Positions 34,326 to 43,011 of a stretch of DNA of 64,000 nt are shown piece by piece. Within the stretch, counting starts at the first letter, position 1, and each line of letters starts with the position of its first letter. The stretch spans positions 1,116,001-1,180,000 of the forward strand of contig NZ_CP045393.1 of NCBI RefSeq assembly GCF_009363655.1, read 5' to 3'. Position numbers and translations under genes: made by a program. The notes under the pieces were generated by a model. The model had not been told where the DNA came from. It searched no databases and was given only the letters and a program-made list of their open reading frames with translations. The DNA comes from Roseovarius sp. THAF27. Its GTDB lineage: Bacteria; Pseudomonadota; Alphaproteobacteria; Rhodobacterales; Rhodobacteraceae.

Positions 34326-35042
34326 ATGTTTGTGTTTGAAGATCCTGCTAAGCAGGGTCCAGTTGAGGTATTGCCTAATGGAAAGGTCGAAGTTCCGTCA
34401 TATTTGAGCGGTCGCACTGACGCCCGAAGATCCGCATCTGTAACCAAGTTATTGCTCGATAAGGTCATTGCCGGTTCCGCTCTTCTGGCTCTTTTTCCCG
34501 TGATGCTGGCGGCAGCAGTAGCGATCAGGCTTACAACTGGCGGTCCCGTGTTCTTCCAGCATCGAAGGGTGGGCCTCGGCGGGCAACAATTCGGCTGCCT
34601 CAAATTCTGCACGATGGTTCCGGATGCCGAGAACCTGCTTCAGTTCATTCTGAAGACGGACCCGGTCGCGCGTGCCGAATGGACGGCAAACTACAAGTTC
34701 GAGAATGACAGCCGTGTCACGTGGGTTGGACGGTTTCTGCGGCGCACCAGCATCGACGAGCTGCCACAGCTGATCAACGTGCTGCGCGGCGACATGACGC
34801 TGGTCGGACCGCGGCCGATCACCCAGGCGGAGCTGGAATTCTACGGATTGCACGCAGCGTACTACAAGTCCGTGCGCCCGGGGTTGACCGGCCTGTGGCA
34901 GGTCAGCGGACGCAGCGATACGGATTATCCCGAACGTGTCGCACTTGATGTACGCTATATTCGGTCGGCATCCCTTTCGTCGGATCTGAAGATCCTGCTT
35001 CAAACAATCGGAATTGTTCTGGCACGTCGCGGTGCTGTATGA
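34326..35042 (+). CDS. Undecaprenyl-phosphate sugar phosphotransferase (ExoY/WcaJ-type priming enzyme)
   Basis: A 238-residue bacterial sugar transferase. It has one membrane segment (about residues 45-67, [20 protein letters not shown]), then [40 protein letters not shown] and [15 protein letters not shown], then [14 protein letters not shown], all hallmarks of the PssY/ExoY catalytic domain. It loads the first sugar phosphate onto the lipid carrier. The short form lacking the N-terminal CoA-binding-like domain is ExoY-like. The first 30 codons are unusually AT-rich. Confidence 0.9.
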   Translation: MFVFEDPAKQGPVEVLPNGKVEVPSYLSGRTDARRSASVTKLLLDKVIAGSALLALFPVMLAAAVAIRLTTGGPVFFQHRRVGLGGQQFGCLKFCTMVPDAENLLQFILKTDPVARAEWTANYKFENDSRVTWVGRFLRRTSIDELPQLINVLRGDMTLVGPRPITQAELEFYGLHAAYYKSVRPGLTGLWQVSGRSDTDYPERVALDVRYIRSASLSSDLKILLQTIGIVLARRGAV

Positions 35043-35076
35043 TGGCGTATAGATCCCGGTAAAAGGCGTTGCCTCG

Positions 35077-36234
35077 ATGCGATCGGTTGAAACGGTGACA
35101 CAGCTCCAGAGGTCTGATCTCGCTCTTGCACACACTGACAGCGTCTCGTCTGTCAGCCGTATCACGATCAACGGCAAGTTCCTGCAAGGTGATCTGATGC
35201 GGAACGGCGTGCACCGGACCGCCCTGAACTTCTCCGCCCAGATCCTGCGGCGGGCGCAAGGGGTCATCCCGGCCAGGATCGTGGCACCGCACGTGAACGA
35301 TGTGAGGACCGTAGGCATGCTTGGCCTGGAGCCTGAAGTGTTCGCCGGCCGGCTTGGCAAGGGCCAGGGGTGGGAGATGTTGACCTTGCCGGCGCTGACC
35401 CGTGGGGAACTTCTGGTCAATTTCTGCAATCTGGGTCCGATCCTGCATCGCAACAGCGTCGTGATGATCCATGACGCGCAGGTCCTGACACAGCCCCAGT
35501 CCTACAGCCGGCGGCAGGTGCTGGGGTACCGGCTGCTCTGGCGGCAGATCTCGCGGCACGCGCGCGCGATACTGACCGTGTCAGAGCATTCGCGCCAGAC
35601 ACTCGCGGAGCTGGGTTTTGCGCCTCTCGACAAGACGTTCGTGGTGCATAACGGGACGGACCATATCCTGCGCACCGCCCCGGACGAAACGATACTGCAA
35701 CGGATGAACCTGGCCGACCGGCGCTTTGTAGTGGCGTTGGGATCGCTGCAACCGCACAAGAACCTGGCGACTTTGTTCCGGGCTTTCGAGGCTCCGCAAC
35801 TGGCCGATGTCCCATTGGTGCTGGTCGGGCAGCCCGGGCGCCGGGACTACGAGGCGCGCGGGTGGTCCCCGCCGAGAAACGCAGTCTTCGTGGGGCCGGT
35901 AAACGACGCGGAATTGCGTGCGCTTTATACGCAGGCAACGGCCTTTCTCTTTCCGTCGGTCACGGAAGGGTTCGGCCTGCCTCCGATCGAGGCGATGCAT
36001 TGCGGGACGGCCGCGCTGGTGTCGGACGGCGGCGCGATCCCGGAGGTCAGTGGCCCGGGTGCTTGCGTGTTGCCGACGCGTGATCCCGATGCGTGGGCGG
36101 ATGCAGTGCTGAAATACCTGGGGGACGACGCCGCACGATCGGCGCTTGAGGCCCGGGGGCGGGTGCGTGCGCAACAATTGACTTGGGATCAGGCCGGGGC
36201 GACACTCTGGCAACGCCTTTCGACGATGCTTTAA
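35077..36234 (+). CDS. Glycosyltransferase, GT4 family
   Basis: A 385-residue GT-B enzyme with an about 30-residue leader, then ITINGKFLQGDLMRNGVHRT. C-domain markers: FVVALGSLQPHKNLATLFRA and PSVTEGFGLPPIEAMHCGTA. This is the single-sugar GT4 type common in exopolysaccharide loci. It starts 34 bases after the ExoY-like gene. Confidence 0.87.
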   Translation: MRSVETVTQLQRSDLALAHTDSVSSVSRITINGKFLQGDLMRNGVHRTALNFSAQILRRAQGVIPARIVAPHVNDVRTVGMLGLEPEVFAGRLGKGQGWEMLTLPALTRGELLVNFCNLGPILHRNSVVMIHDAQVLTQPQSYSRRQVLGYRLLWRQISRHARAILTVSEHSRQTLAELGFAPLDKTFVVHNGTDHILRTAPDETILQRMNLADRRFVVALGSLQPHKNLATLFRAFEAPQLADVPLVLVGQPGRRDYEARGWSPPRNAVFVGPVNDAELRALYTQATAFLFPSVTEGFGLPPIEAMHCGTAALVSDGGAIPEVSGPGACVLPTRDPDAWADAVLKYLGDDAARSALEARGRVRAQQLTWDQAGATLWQRLSTML

Positions 36235-36243
36235 TACTTATTC

Positions 36244-36263
36244 GGCGCAAAAAAAAAGGCGCC
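36244..36263. repeat. Hairpin with A9 loop between two polysaccharide genes
   Basis: GGCGC (36244-36248) and GCGCC (36259-36263) flank a run of nine A (36249-36257). On the minus strand this gives a stem with T9 but no gene needs it. It could slow or end transcription after the GT4 gene. Confidence 0.35.
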
Positions 36264-36283
36264 TTACATCATTGGACAACACC

Positions 36284-37459
36284 ATGCCGAGAGTCGGATT
36301 CAAGGAACTTTTCAGGTTGGCTCACGTGGTCGCCGACGGACAACTGCTCCGTTATGCGAAAGGAGACCGCGGATACACCAGCCGGTTTGAAAACGCCTTC
36401 GCAGAGACAATGGGCGTCGAGCATGTCCTGACCGTCAACAGCGGCACCAACGCGCTTGTCGCGGCTTTGGCCGCGGCCGGCATCGGGCCGGGGGACGAAG
36501 TTCTCGTGCCGGCCTATACTTGGGTGTCCACGGCAATCGCCCCCATGGCCGTCGGGGCCGTGCCGGTGCTTGTGAACATCGACGAAAGCCTGACAATCGA
36601 CCCCGAGGACATAGAGCGCAACATAACGCCTCAGACCAAGGCCATCATGCCGGTGCACATGCTCAACCTCGTTTGCGACATGGACCGGATCATGCAGATC
36701 GCACGCGCCCATGACCTGAAGGTGATCGAGGATGCCTGCCAGGCGATCGGCGCGACCTACAAGGGCCGCCGGGTCGGCAGCATCGGCGACGTCAACGCCG
36801 TCAGTTTCAACCATTACAAGAACATGACGTCCGGCGAAGGCGGCGCCGTTCTGACCAATGACGACCGGCTTTTCACGCGGGCGCGGATGTTTCACGATCC
36901 AGGCAATTTCATCCGGGGTCACGAGCGAAACAACGAGCCGCTGTTTTCCTGTCTGAACATGCGGGTGTCGGAGCTGACGGGCGCAATGCTGGATGCGCAG
37001 TTGGCACGGCTGGAGCCGCTTCTGACGCGACTACGCCGACGTCACCGCATGATGGCGGAGGTCTTTGAAGACGCGCCCGGTGTGCGCCTGTCACCGCATC
37101 ATGATCCGGAAAACGCTGTCGGCATGGCGGTGATCTTCGACCGCGAGGCGGATGCACGGGCCTTCGGCCAGCTTCGCGGCTTCGAGCGGTTGATCGAAAC
37201 CGATCGGCATGTCTTTACCAATTGGGAAGTGATCTTTTCAAAGCGCTGGTTCGACCCGCGCATGAACCCCTATCAGTGGGCCAAGCGCGACATCGAATAC
37301 CGCGTCGAGGACTTCGAGAGGACACTCGATATCCTGCGGCGCACCTGTCGGGTCGCGCTAGGCGCGCAGTACCCGCTGCCGATAATGAAGTTTCGGCGGC
37401 GCGCGGTGGCGCGGGCTTTGCAGCGCGCACCCGGCATTTCCGGCAAGGCTTTGGCATGA
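36284..37459 (+). CDS. DegT/DnrJ/EryC1/StrS sugar aminotransferase
   Basis: A 391-residue PLP enzyme. The N-part has LTVNSGTNALVAALAAAGIG and VLVPAYTWVSTAIAPMAVGA; the PLP Asp is in VIEDACQAIGATY and the Lys in FNHYKNMTSGEGG. It would aminate a keto-sugar nucleotide (as PseC, perosamine synthase or FdtB do). No sugar dehydratase is nearby, so the keto-sugar must come from elsewhere. A TTG at 36272 is an alternative start; neither has a strong ribosome binding site. It overlaps the next gene by four bases. Confidence 0.85.
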   Translation: MPRVGFKELFRLAHVVADGQLLRYAKGDRGYTSRFENAFAETMGVEHVLTVNSGTNALVAALAAAGIGPGDEVLVPAYTWVSTAIAPMAVGAVPVLVNIDESLTIDPEDIERNITPQTKAIMPVHMLNLVCDMDRIMQIARAHDLKVIEDACQAIGATYKGRRVGSIGDVNAVSFNHYKNMTSGEGGAVLTNDDRLFTRARMFHDPGNFIRGHERNNEPLFSCLNMRVSELTGAMLDAQLARLEPLLTRLRRRHRMMAEVFEDAPGVRLSPHHDPENAVGMAVIFDREADARAFGQLRGFERLIETDRHVFTNWEVIFSKRWFDPRMNPYQWAKRDIEYRVEDFERTLDILRRTCRVALGAQYPLPIMKFRRRAVARALQRAPGISGKALA

Positions 37460-38298
37460 TCCATGAACCCAGCATATCGGTCAGCAAACCTGTGACCTTG
37501 CCGTCCGCGCCGGCGCTCGAAATCGTGGTCATCAACGTGAGGCAGGCGGAGGAACGACGACGTCGTATCACGGCTCAGTTCGCCACGCTCGGTCACCCGT
37601 GGCGGTTCTTCGAGGCGCATACGACGCTCACCAACCCCGCTCTGCGGTATGATCCCGCTCGGATCCTGCGCACTTATGCGCGCCAGATGACACCATCACA
37701 GCTTGCGCTTTTTTCCAGTCATTACACCGCGATTGCCGACTTTGCCGAAAACGGTGCAGGCGATTATCTGCTGGTTTTTGAGGATGACGTGCTCTTCGAC
37801 ACCGCGTTCCCTCTTGATGCACTCACCCGATACTGCAGCGACACAGGGATCGATTACATACGGCTATTCGGGATGTATTACGCGGCGGCCAAACAGCTAA
37901 ATTTCTTTTTCGACAGGTCAATCGTGCGCTATCGGTCGTCCCCGGCAGGCGCGCAGGCGTATATGCTTTCCCGGAAAGGCGCGGCACGCGTGATGGAGAC
38001 ATGCCGCGACATCGAGACGGCCTGGGATCTGTCGCTTGACGAGTTCTGGAAGACCGGGCTTCCGATCTACTCGGTCTATCCGTTTCCGGTGATCGAGCGT
38101 TTCTCGGCGAGCTCGGTGCCGATGAACAAGTATGGGCCGCTGTCTCCGCGCGAGCGGCTCGCCTGGTTGGCGCATCGCGCGCGCAACAAGCTGCGAAAAC
38201 TGCGAGCCAACCTTCGGTTGGCGCAAGCCGACAGGTCGCTGCGCGCCCGCGATCCGGGCTTTCAGCAGGTCGACGACGACATGATTCGCCATGGTTGA
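37456..38298 (+). CDS. Glycosyltransferase family 25 (LPS biosynthesis-type) protein
   Basis: A 280-residue protein. Motifs: IVVINVRQAEERRRRITAQF, LALFSSHYTAIADF, YLLVFEDDVLFD with the DXD-like ED(D) pair, and SPAGAQAYMLSRKGAARVME, as in GT25 transferases. A basic tail (about 225-262) follows. It is coupled to the aminotransferase by ATGA and overlaps the GMC gene by eight bases. Confidence 0.85.
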   Translation: MIHEPSISVSKPVTLPSAPALEIVVINVRQAEERRRRITAQFATLGHPWRFFEAHTTLTNPALRYDPARILRTYARQMTPSQLALFSSHYTAIADFAENGAGDYLLVFEDDVLFDTAFPLDALTRYCSDTGIDYIRLFGMYYAAAKQLNFFFDRSIVRYRSSPAGAQAYMLSRKGAARVMETCRDIETAWDLSLDEFWKTGLPIYSVYPFPVIERFSASSVPMNKYGPLSPRERLAWLAHRARNKLRKLRANLRLAQADRSLRARDPGFQQVDDDMIRHG

Positions 38299-40102
38299 AG
38301 GCGACGGCGCCCGTCGCGTGCCCGCCCGGCCGAGCCGGCAGACGTGGCGCATGCGTGATCTGCACGAGATCGATCCGTGCGAGGAATTGCCGTCGGATGT
38401 CGTGATCGTCGGCGGCGGGGCCGCAGGGCTGACCGTGGCACAGGGCCTCGCGGGGACAGAGCGCGAGGTGCTGGTGCTGGAAAGCGGCGGTCTGGAGGAA
38501 ACCGAAGCGGCCGAGGCCCTGAATGCCGTCGATACCGAGCCGGGGCTCTGGAACGAGGACCAGCAAGCCCGTCGCCGCGATTTTCACGGTGCGCAAACGG
38601 ACTTGTGGGATCACGCCAGGCAGGGCTTCGGTGTTCGTTGCCGTGTGCTGGGTGGTTCCACTCAAGCCTGGGCGGGCAAATCGGCAGCCTTCGACGCGAT
38701 CGACTTCTCCGCCCGTAGCTGGTTGCCAGACAGTGGTTGGCCCATCTCGGCCGGCGACCTTGCCGAGCCGCTCGAGCGCGCGGCACGTACCCTCAATCTG
38801 GGTCCGAACTGCTATGACGAAGAGCTTTGGGCGCTGATGAACCGAGAGGCGCCAGTGCCTTGCCCGGACCGGGATGTGCTTGGTTCGTATTTCTGGCAGT
38901 TCGCGCGTTCGCGTATCGCGCCGATGGAAGTCATGCAGATGGGCCATGAATTTCGGAAGAACCAGCCACGGAACTGCCGCGTCGTGACCGGGGCGACCGC
39001 GCTGACCATTTTGTGCGATGCCGCGGGCGGGCGTGTCACGGGGATGCGTGTCGCCGATGCTAAAGGTGCGACCCGGGTCATTCCTGCCCGGCAGGTCGTG
39101 CTCGCGGCGAGCGCGATCGAGAACGCCCGGCTTCTTTTGAATTCCCCGGACCAACCCGGTCGTGGGCTGGGGAACCGTCATGGTGTCGTCGGGCGCTATC
39201 TTATGGATCATCCAAGTGCGGTGGTCGCACATTTCGAAGACGACGCGATCATACCAATGTCCAGGATGTTCGGCTTTTTCGGACTGAGAACCGAACACGG
39301 CACCAGCATGTACATGCGGGGCCTGGCCCCGACGGCCGCAGTTCAGCAGAAGGAAGAATTGCTGAACTGCGCGGTGTTCATGCCGAGCGAACGCGCGGCT
39401 GACGATCCGCTTCCGGCGGCGAAGCGGATTCTCAAAGGGCAAAGCGAAAACACGTTGCAGGATATCGCGAACGTCCTGCGCTCACCGGGTATCATCGCAA
39501 AGGGTCTCGCGCGCATGGCAGCGCAGCACCCGCGATTTCCCACCGGCTTGACCCGTTTCGCCGTCGAACAGGTTCTTCGCTTCCGCCCGAATTTCGCCGC
39601 CGAGGAGTACCTTACCGGCGGCATGCCGCACAAGCTTACGGGTCTGGCCGTTCAGGCGATATGCGAGCAGGCTCCGAATGCCGAGAACAGAGTATCCTTG
39701 TCGGACCGGGTCGATCGCTTCGGTCAGCCACTGCCTCTCGTACAGTGGCGCGTGGGAGAGCGGGAAACGCGCACATTGGCGCGACTGGGCGAATTGGTCG
39801 CGCTTGAGTTCGAGCGTGCCGGGCTGCCATGTCCGAGGCTTGACCCCTGGGTGCGCGATGGCGGCGATGCTCCGGCGACGATCATCGACATGGCGCATTC
39901 CTCCGGTACGACGCGGATGGCCACGGATCCGAGGAAAGGCGTCGTCGACGCGGATTGCCGCGTGCACGGCTTTTCCAACATTTACATCGCGGGCGCTTCG
40001 GTCTTCGCAACCAGCGGGCATGCCAATCCAACGCTGATGATCGTTGCCCTGGCTCACAGGCTGGCCGATCATCTGCGGGCCGCCCCGGCAGACAACGCAT
40101 GA
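38291..40102 (+). CDS. GMC family FAD-dependent oxidoreductase
   Basis: A 603-residue flavoenzyme. The FAD-binding Rossmann motif is SDVVIVGGGAAGLTVAQGLA with ESGG at the end of the second strand. GMC features are VLGGSTQAWAGKSAAFDAID near residue 120 and the C-terminal HSSGTTRMATDP with the active-site His, then GASVFATSGHANPTLMIVAL. It is typical of sugar/alcohol oxidoreductases placed in polysaccharide loci and may oxidise a sugar hydroxyl. It is last in the operon, coupled to the GT25 gene. Confidence 0.85.
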   Translation: MVEGDGARRVPARPSRQTWRMRDLHEIDPCEELPSDVVIVGGGAAGLTVAQGLAGTEREVLVLESGGLEETEAAEALNAVDTEPGLWNEDQQARRRDFHGAQTDLWDHARQGFGVRCRVLGGSTQAWAGKSAAFDAIDFSARSWLPDSGWPISAGDLAEPLERAARTLNLGPNCYDEELWALMNREAPVPCPDRDVLGSYFWQFARSRIAPMEVMQMGHEFRKNQPRNCRVVTGATALTILCDAAGGRVTGMRVADAKGATRVIPARQVVLAASAIENARLLLNSPDQPGRGLGNRHGVVGRYLMDHPSAVVAHFEDDAIIPMSRMFGFFGLRTEHGTSMYMRGLAPTAAVQQKEELLNCAVFMPSERAADDPLPAAKRILKGQSENTLQDIANVLRSPGIIAKGLARMAAQHPRFPTGLTRFAVEQVLRFRPNFAAEEYLTGGMPHKLTGLAVQAICEQAPNAENRVSLSDRVDRFGQPLPLVQWRVGERETRTLARLGELVALEFERAGLPCPRLDPWVRDGGDAPATIIDMAHSSGTTRMATDPRKGVVDADCRVHGFSNIYIAGASVFATSGHANPTLMIVALAHRLADHLRAAPADNA

Positions 40103-40251
40103 TCCGCGTGGCAGCCGGTTTCTGGAAGCGTCGTGAAGGCCAACCACGGTGTCCGCACCCTTGTGTCGGCGCCACTGACCCGGGTCTTGTTCAAGAGGGT
40201 TTACTGCAAGTAATCTGCTAAATCAGGCCCAAAGATGGGGCTGAATGCGTT

Positions 40252-40287
40252 AATGACAGCGGAAGTTCCCCCTAGGGTGCTGTCATT
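40252..40287. repeat. Inverted repeat downstream of tRNA-Cys
   Basis: AATGACAGC (40252-40260) and GCTGTCATT (40279-40287) form a perfect 9-bp inverted repeat with an 18-base loop. It lies 14 bases beyond the tRNA 3' end and may help end or trim that transcript, though no T-run follows. Confidence 0.35.
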
Positions 40288-40300
40288 CACGGGGAGAATT

Positions 40301-40374
40301 TGGAGGCGAGTACCGGAATCGAACCGGTGTACACGGATTTGCAATCCGCTGCGTCACCACTCCGCCAACTCGCC
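40301..40374 (-). tRNA. tRNA-Cys (GCA)
   Basis: A 74-base gene with CCA encoded. The acceptor stem GGCGAGT pairs with ACTCGCC; the anticodon stem and loop GGATTGCAAATCC give anticodon GCA; the T loop is GGTTCGATTCC. The discriminator base is U, as usual for tRNA-Cys. Confidence 0.96.
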
Positions 40375-40781
40375 GTCCGTGGTGGGCCGATCGGCCTGAG
40401 ATGCCTGATTAGTGTTTCGTGCAGGCGTTGTCCAGACCCCGCGCGCGGATCTGGAAAGCTTCGGTGCCAGCGGTCGCCTTTGCCGTCGGTGAAGACCGGC
40501 GTGACGCACGCGTTCTGGCCGGTGTTTCGGTCTTCCGAGCGCTGCGATACCACCGCGCTCATAACGACGTCCGGGACGATCCGCGCATGGGGATCGCGTC
40601 CGCCGGGTGGGACGGGGGACGCGGGCGGTCACGTCGGACCTGGGCGCGGCGTGCCTTTGCGGCGTCGCGCGCAGTGTTGCTTCAAAGGGTCGCTCTGACG
40701 CTTACGGGGTTATGGGCATTGTGAGGGTCGAGGGTTTGTGGCAGAAACTCCGTGAGGACAATGCAGCTACAGGAACGTCCA
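40375..40781. other. Intergenic stretch between tRNA-Cys and the methyltransferase gene
   Basis: About 400 GC-rich bases. Frames crossing it have no recognisable product. It must hold the tRNA promoter (minus) and that of the methyltransferase-tolC pair (plus); I see no distinct motif. Confidence 0.5.
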
Positions 40782-41435
40782 ATGACGGATTACTCCGCAC
40801 GCCGGACCATGATGGTCGATACGCAAGTGCGCCCGGCCGACGTCACCAAGTTTCCAATCATCGATGCGATGCTCGCGGTTGCCCGCGAGGCGTTCGTGCC
40901 CCGCCACCTGAGAGAGGCGGCATATGTCGGGGAGAACATCGACCTCGGGGGCGGGCGCGTCGTGCTCGAACCCCGGACCCTGGCCAAGATGCTGGATGCG
41001 CTGGATATCCGGTCGAACGAGCTGGTGCTCGATCTGGGATGCGGGCTTGGATACTCCTCTGCCGTCGCGGCCCGCATGGCCGAGGCGGTCGTCGCGGTCG
41101 AGGAGAACGAAGACCTGGCAGAGGAGGCGCGCTCGATCCTGTCGGAGCGTGGAGCCGACAACGTCATCGTGCATGAGGGCCCCCTGGCCGAGGGCGCGGC
41201 CGAGCACGGGCCCTACGATGTGATCATGATCCAGGGCGCGGTTGACGAACTGCCGGAGACGATCACCGACCAGCTGAAGGAGGGCGGCCGCATGGCCTGT
41301 CTCTTCGCCGAGGGCCGGCTGGGAGCGGTACGTGTGGGCTACAAGGTGGATGGCGCGATGAATTGGCGTTTCGACTTCAACGCCGGGGCCCCGGTTCTGC
41401 CGGGCTTCGAACGACAAGCGGCGTTTTCGCTATGA
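40782..41435 (+). CDS. Protein-L-isoaspartate O-methyltransferase family protein
   Basis: A 217-residue SAM-dependent methyltransferase of the PCMT family: MVDTQVRPADVTKFPIIDAM, PRHLREAAY, and the SAM motif I LVLDLGCGLGYSSAVAARMA (about residues 75-95) with acidic VAVEEN at the end of the second strand. The ATG at 40782 has AGGA eight bases upstream; an ATG ten codons earlier lacks one. It overlaps tolC by four bases (ATGA), a pairing often seen in Rhodobacteraceae. Whether it repairs isoaspartate or has been recruited for another methylation is not clear. Confidence 0.83.
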   Translation: MTDYSARRTMMVDTQVRPADVTKFPIIDAMLAVAREAFVPRHLREAAYVGENIDLGGGRVVLEPRTLAKMLDALDIRSNELVLDLGCGLGYSSAVAARMAEAVVAVEENEDLAEEARSILSERGADNVIVHEGPLAEGAAEHGPYDVIMIQGAVDELPETITDQLKEGGRMACLFAEGRLGAVRVGYKVDGAMNWRFDFNAGAPVLPGFERQAAFSL

Positions 41436-42895
41436 CCTGCGGGGCGCAAGTGACGGCCGGTAGGGGCCGCGTTTCCAAGGGGCGCGCGCTGTCGTCGATC
41501 AGAGCGTGTTTGCTCGCGGGTGCGGTTGCGGTGGCCGGGATGACCGGCCTGGCGGGGGCTGCAAAATCCGAAACGCTGGGCGAGGCGCTGGCCTGGGCCT
41601 ACGAGTACAGCGGGTTGCTCGAACAGAACCGCGCCCTGTTGCGGGCCGCCGACGAGGATGTCGCGCAGGCCGTGTCGCAGTTGCGCCCGATCATCAACTG
41701 GACCGCGGACATCACGCGGGATTTCGGCAAGGCGAAGACCAGTGGCCTGATCAATCCGGTCCGCAGTACGAATTTCAACACCGGCATCGTGCTGGAACTG
41801 TTGTTGTTCGATTTCGGACAGACCCGATTCCGCATCGATGCGGCGAAAGAGACGGTTCTGGCGACGCGTGAGTCGTTGCGCAGCATCGAGCAGCAGGTTC
41901 TGCTGCGCGCCGTTGCGGCGTTTTACAATGTGCAGCGCAACCGCGAGTTCGTGTCCTTGCGGCAAAACAACCTGCGTCTTCTGCGGCAGGAGCTGAGGGC
42001 CGCGCGGGACCGTTTCGAGGTCGGCGAGGTCACGCGCACGGATGTCGCGCAAGCCGAGGCGCGGGTTGCCAGCACCGAGGGTGAACTGGCGGAAGCGCAG
42101 GGCAATCTTGCGCAAGCGGTGGAGGAATACCGCGCCGTCGTCGGGCGCACGCCGGGTACCTTGCGGACGCCGGGTGGGTTGCCGAATCTTTCCGCCGGGA
42201 TCGAGGCCTCGAAGAACATCGCGGCCCGCAATCATCCGGATATCCTGCAGGCCCAGCGGCAGGTTGCCTCGGCCGATTTGACGATCCTTGCCGCCGACGC
42301 CGCGATGAAGCCACGGTTCACGGCCCAGGGGCGGCTGGGAGTCGGCGAGGATCTGGACAGCAGCGATTACACGCGCTCGGGCAGTGTGGGGCTGAACATG
42401 CAGGCGCCGATCTATCAGGGCGGTCTGCTGAGCTCGGCCAAGCGCCAGGCACAGGCGCAGCGGGACGCGGCGCGTGGCAATCTGCACGTGGTGCGTCGCG
42501 CCGTCATTCAGGATGTGGGCAACGCCTTTGCGATCCTGCAATCGGCGCGGGTCGTGCGCGAGGCGAGCCGCGAGCAGGTGCGTGCGGCGCAGGTCGCCTT
42601 TCGCGGTGTGCGCGAGGAAGCGACGCTGGGAGCGCGGACGACGCTGGACGTGCTGAACGCCGAGCAGGAACTTCTGAACGCGCGCAGCAACCTGATCTCG
42701 GCCGATGTGGACGTGGCGGTTGCAGCCTACCAGGTGCTTTCGGCCATCGGACAGCTGACGGCCAAGGACCTGAAGCTCAACGTGCAGACCTATGATCCGG
42801 CGGCCTATTACAACCTGGTGAAGGACGCTCCGGTGCCGATCAGCAGGCAGGGCAAGCAGCTGGACCGGGTCCTGAAATCGCTCGGGCGGCAGTAA
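41432..42895 (+). CDS. tolC: TolC family outer membrane efflux channel
   Basis: A 487-residue protein with a long basic leader plus signal peptide (ACLLAGAVAVAGMTGLAGAA, cleavage near AAKSE). Two OEP repeats follow (about 50-235 and 260-465), with hallmarks QNRALLRAADEDVAQAVSQL, FEVGEVTRTDVAQAEARVA and GARTTLDVLNAEQELLNARS. It forms the trimeric outer-membrane tunnel for type I secretion and drug efflux. It is coupled to the methyltransferase gene. Confidence 0.9.
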   Translation: MTCGAQVTAGRGRVSKGRALSSIRACLLAGAVAVAGMTGLAGAAKSETLGEALAWAYEYSGLLEQNRALLRAADEDVAQAVSQLRPIINWTADITRDFGKAKTSGLINPVRSTNFNTGIVLELLLFDFGQTRFRIDAAKETVLATRESLRSIEQQVLLRAVAAFYNVQRNREFVSLRQNNLRLLRQELRAARDRFEVGEVTRTDVAQAEARVASTEGELAEAQGNLAQAVEEYRAVVGRTPGTLRTPGGLPNLSAGIEASKNIAARNHPDILQAQRQVASADLTILAADAAMKPRFTAQGRLGVGEDLDSSDYTRSGSVGLNMQAPIYQGGLLSSAKRQAQAQRDAARGNLHVVRRAVIQDVGNAFAILQSARVVREASREQVRAAQVAFRGVREEATLGARTTLDVLNAEQELLNARSNLISADVDVAVAAYQVLSAIGQLTAKDLKLNVQTYDPAAYYNLVKDAPVPISRQGKQLDRVLKSLGRQ

Positions 42896-43011
42896 CGGCC
42901 CGGGACGATACCGCCCGGTGCGCAAAAGCGTTTAAAAGGCGGCGTTCTAAAATGTTGTGCGAATTTGCGCCAGTCGCTAGACTGTCGCGCAGGCAAGAAT
43001 GGTAGTTGAGC

